A stretch of 9,544 nt of DNA from assembly GCA_934754755.1 (NCBI GenBank), contig CAKVJS010000032.1:1-9544 (forward strand), written 5' to 3'. A model generated the notes under the pieces. The model worked only from the letters and a program-made list of their open reading frames with translations. It had not been told where the DNA came from and ran no database searches. Below are positions 7,605-9,544 of this stretch, piece after piece; the first letter of the stretch is position 1; each line of letters opens with the position of its first letter. This stretch comes from an uncultured Erysipelotrichales bacterium (GTDB lineage: Bacteria; Bacillota_I; Bacilli_A; Erysipelotrichales; Coprobacillaceae). Position numbers and translations under genes: made by a program.

Positions 7605-7928
7605 TTACTTTCCTCTCTTTTGGTCGATCACTTCTTTTGCCTTGGCGATTAATTTATTGGGTGATTTTACTGCGACCTCGGTTGGTACTTGAATAACCGG
7701 CATATCATTAAATCGATCTCGTCCTTTGATTTTAATATCAGTCGCTAAAATCGCAATATCCGCCTGTTCGATATCTTCCTTTGATAATTCATTCTCGGTT
7801 CCTATGGTCCCTTGTGTCTCCACATGAATGGTATAACCAATATCTCTAGCTGCTCTTTCTAATTTTTCTTGTGCCAAGTATGTGTGCGCGATTCCAACCG
7901 TGCATGCGCAAACTGATACAATTTTCAT
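7605..7928 (-). CDS. PTS system fructose-family EIIB component
   Basis: Small cytoplasmic phosphocarrier, 107 residues, the normal size for a single PTS_IIB fructose domain. The phosphorylated cysteine is Cys9 in ACTVGIAHT, near the N-terminus; His15 and Thr16 of the loop are kept. The usual motif is CPTGIAHT, so Pro and Thr are replaced by Thr and Val here, and a second cysteine (Cys7) lies two residues before. The later ILATDIKIKGRDRF (60-73) matches the conserved IIB segment with Asp, Arg and Phe. A strong AAGGAGG stands 7 nt before the ATG. The gene follows the regulator by 15 nt and precedes EIIA by 2 nt. Confidence 0.93.
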   Translation of the reverse strand: MKIVSVCACTVGIAHTYLAQEKLERAARDIGYTIHVETQGTIGTENELSKEDIEQADIAILATDIKIKGRDRFNDMPVIQVPTEVAVKSPNKLIAKAKEVIDQKRGK

Positions 7929-7943
7929 ATTACTCCCTCCTTT

Positions 7944-9392
7944 TTATGAACATCCTATATAGCTTATTTCTTCAACTGCCCTTTGTACGCGTTCCTGATC
8001 TGTAATATTAAATACAGCACTTACCAAAATAACAGGTATTTCTATATTTTGGGTTATATGTACAGTTGTTAATAACATATCAATTTCTGGATACTGTTTT
8101 AGGGTTTGTCCTATATCCCGGGTCGAGATAATAGCGATCATATGTACTTGCGGAAACCTTTTAGCAACCTTAACTTTTAATAACTCCGAGGTCCCAACTC
8201 CGGTTGTACAAACAATTACTATATTTATAGGTCTAGGATTTTGTTCCAGAACCCTGGCAATATAAAGTGTTATAAACCCATTTTCATCATCATTCACCAT
8301 GGGTAAGTCAAATTTCTGGCTAACCAATTGAGAAGTCTCCTGTACTCTTTTAAAGATCATTCCATATTCCACTTTAATTGATTCTAATAATCTATTTTTA
8401 ATTTTTATATTCTGTTGTAATCTCTGTATCATTGGTCGTATATGTAATAGTAAGTCTTGATAGATGTCATCTTGATGCTTTCCTAGTATATCTCTAAAGT
8501 AGTTTATATATTCTTCTGTCACTTCCTTAACAAGAGGTAATTCAGACACCCCTTCCCCGTTTTCTTTCATTCGAAAGGCAACCAGATACTGCCATAAATA
8601 ATTGACTTCTGCTTGTGGCAGGGGCCGATGAATATAGTTATGAATGCGATGAATGACGTGCGATGCTGCTTTACACAACGCTTTGTTTTGGGCCATCTCT
8701 GCCTCTTTAGTGATATTAGAAACAACGATTCCATCGTTTCGAATGCGACGAATCATAATATAAATATGAAAAAATAGATTAATATCATACGGATAGGAAA
8801 ACTCAGTTCCCATCTCCATTTCAATTAGATGTAATTGTTCTAAAACAAAAACAACATCACGGGTATCTAAGGTGATACTAACAAACTTTTTTAAATCCTC
8901 AATATCCAAGGGTTGGTTAGCAGCTATCATATCACTAATCGCCTTACGAATATTTTCTTCACTACCAACAATACGAGATCGCCTATTTTTTCTTTCATAC
9001 AATAGATTGTACTTCATAAGAATAGTACTAATCATTTTTTCATCCTTAAATATAACCGCGTTACTCACATAATAGGATTTATATAAGTCGGTGATTAACA
9101 TAAAGGATGGGGATTGATATAAGAGTTCTACCATAATATTATTTTGTCGCTGGTAGGGGGAGATATTATGCATGGAATGATTGCATGTCTTTACCATATA
9201 ACTATCGTAGTTTAACTTATACCCCTTCCCCTTGGCAGCTGTAATCAATATCTCACTTTCATTTACCTTTTTAATCAATCGATATACTGTTTTAACCGAT
9301 GTTTGTAATACATTCGCTAATGTATTGGCGGTCGTATATTCTCGTTGCCTTGAAAGATATAATAATAATTCATCTTCACGTTGCCCAGTCAT
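7944..9392 (-). CDS. PRD-containing transcriptional regulator (MtlR/ManR-like) with C-terminal EIIB-like domain and no EIIA domain
   Basis: Probable PTS-controlled activator of the operon it heads; 482 residues. An N-terminal winged helix-turn-helix covers about 6-60 (TTANTLANVLQTSVKTVYRL), then a second, Mga-like helix-turn-helix at about 84-150. PRD1 lies at about 165-275 with His209; PRD2 at about 285-385 with His317 in LLLHIRPMIQRL. The second histidine of each PRD, expected seven residues after the conserved Glu, is Tyr269 in PRD1 and Tyr377 in PRD2 (DDENGFITLYIARV). An EIIB-Gat/Bgl-like domain fills about 388-480, with the phosphorylatable Cys395 in VCTTGVGTSELL. MtlR/ManR proteins of about 650-700 residues end in an EIIA domain, which is absent here. 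AGGGAGG precedes the ATG. It is a DNA-binding regulator rather than an RNA antiterminator, since there is an HTH and no CAT domain. Confidence 0.9.
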   Translation of the reverse strand: MTGQREDELLLYLSRQREYTTANTLANVLQTSVKTVYRLIKKVNESEILITAAKGKGYKLNYDSYMVKTCNHSMHNISPYQRQNNIMVELLYQSPSFMLITDLYKSYYVSNAVIFKDEKMISTILMKYNLLYERKNRRSRIVGSEENIRKAISDMIAANQPLDIEDLKKFVSITLDTRDVVFVLEQLHLIEMEMGTEFSYPYDINLFFHIYIMIRRIRNDGIVVSNITKEAEMAQNKALCKAASHVIHRIHNYIHRPLPQAEVNYLWQYLVAFRMKENGEGVSELPLVKEVTEEYINYFRDILGKHQDDIYQDLLLHIRPMIQRLQQNIKIKNRLLESIKVEYGMIFKRVQETSQLVSQKFDLPMVNDDENGFITLYIARVLEQNPRPINIVIVCTTGVGTSELLKVKVAKRFPQVHMIAIISTRDIGQTLKQYPEIDMLLTTVHITQNIEIPVILVSAVFNITDQERVQRAVEEISYIGCS

Positions 9393-9413
9393 TTATAACC
9401 TCCCTTCTCCCAT

Positions 9414-9422
9414 ATTATATCA
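9414..9422 (-). promoter_or_regulatory. Putative operon promoter, perfect extended -10
   Basis: On the minus strand TGATATAAT is a perfect extended -10 (TGnTATAAT) with no clear -35. It would start transcription near 9407, leaving a short leader of about 15 nt that still contains the ribosome site. An alternative promoter lies a little upstream: TTGCAG (9462-9457), 16-bp spacer, TAAAAT (9440-9435). A missing -35 fits a promoter that needs an activator such as the PRD protein; that is inference. Confidence 0.5.
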
Positions 9423-9431
9423 CCGCTTTCA
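9418..9431 (-). promoter_or_regulatory. cre-like box (CcpA operator)
   Basis: TGAAAGCGGTGATA on the minus strand matches TGWAANCGNTNWCA at all fixed positions but one (T in place of the late C). It overlaps the extended -10 and lies downstream of the alternative promoter, a position suited to repression of a sugar operon by CcpA in the presence of preferred carbon sources. Confidence 0.55.
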
Positions 9432-9470
9432 CTAATTTTATTTATACTTATGACCACTGCAAGGGACATT

Positions 9471-9501
9471 AAAAAAAGTACTCATAGAAATGAATACTTT
9501 T
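9471..9501 (-). terminator. Rho-independent terminator of a unit entering from the right
   Basis: On the minus strand AAAAGTATTCAT (9501-9490), a 4-nt loop, ATGAGTACTTTT (9485-9474) with one mismatch, and a run of seven T residues. It shields the PTS operon from upstream read-through. A possible reading-frame end lies just before it (TGA at 9505-9503 after 13 open codons), too short to assign to any gene. Confidence 0.65.
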
Positions 9502-9544
9502 GTCAATTTAATTTTAATACTGGCTTTAGTACATGGGATTTACT

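Noticed and set aside
7944..9392. Regulator as a BglG/LicT-type RNA antiterminator
   Set aside because: The N-terminus is a helix-turn-helix, not a CAT RNA-binding domain, and no antiterminator hairpin pair is seen in the short leader.
9490..9544. Plus-strand open frame starting at ATG 9490 with a hydrophobic start (MNTFVNLILILALVHGIY)
   Set aside because: No ribosome site precedes the ATG, and the start lies in a hairpin that reads well as a minus-strand terminator. Only 18 codons are visible before the edge.
9503..9544. Possible C-terminal end of a minus-strand gene (SKSHVLKPVLKLN then TGA)
   Set aside because: Its position just before a terminator is suggestive, but 13 codons carry no recognisable family signal, and a second frame also ends nearby (TAA at about 9529-9527).

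Overview
The window comes from a low-GC Gram-positive bacterium (Bacillota). The signs are AT-rich DNA, strong Shine-Dalgarno sites of the AAGGAGG type, a Gram-positive type DNA topoisomerase III, split fructose-family PTS components under a PRD-type regulator, and a CcpA-like cre box. An Erysipelotrichia-like or similar host is possible, but the sequence alone does not fix the genus. Every well-supported gene lies on the minus strand, so transcription runs from right to left.

Right part (about 9500 to 4640): one six-gene sugar operon. It begins after a terminator from an upstream unit (9471-9501), with an extended -10 promoter and a cre-like box just before the first gene. The genes in order of transcription are a PRD regulator with a C-terminal EIIB-like domain, PTS EIIB, PTS EIIA, PTS EIIC (fructose family, three separate proteins), an epimerase of the ribulose-phosphate 3-epimerase superfamily that looks most like D-allulose-6-phosphate 3-epimerase (AlsE), and a small transaldolase of the TalC/FSA family. 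Gaps between genes are 2 to 15 nt and each gene has its own ribosome binding site. A hairpin plus T-run at 4636-4672 ends the operon. The likely logic is uptake and phosphorylation of a ketose (or related sugar), epimerisation to fructose 6-phosphate, and feeding of the pentose phosphate pathway through transaldolase. The exact sugar is inferred, with D-allulose the leading guess.

Middle part (about 4590 to 1448): a two-gene ABC transporter unit, ATPase then a 10-helix MacB/LolCE/FtsX-type permease, with overlapping reading frames. It is visibly more AT-rich than the PTS operon. Upstream there is a promoter candidate whose -35 is covered by a small palindrome, and downstream a hairpin terminator. 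Substrate unknown.

Left part (1445 to 1): a tRNA-Arg(CCG) gene with its own well-formed promoter, a short 244-bp interval holding one doubtful 40-codon plus-strand ORF, and the first 360 codons of topB (DNA topoisomerase III), which runs off the left edge.

No CRISPR array, insertion sequence, rRNA or phage gene was seen. The most interesting material is the putative allulose-type operon, with its unusual EIIB motif and its PRD regulator lacking two expected histidines.
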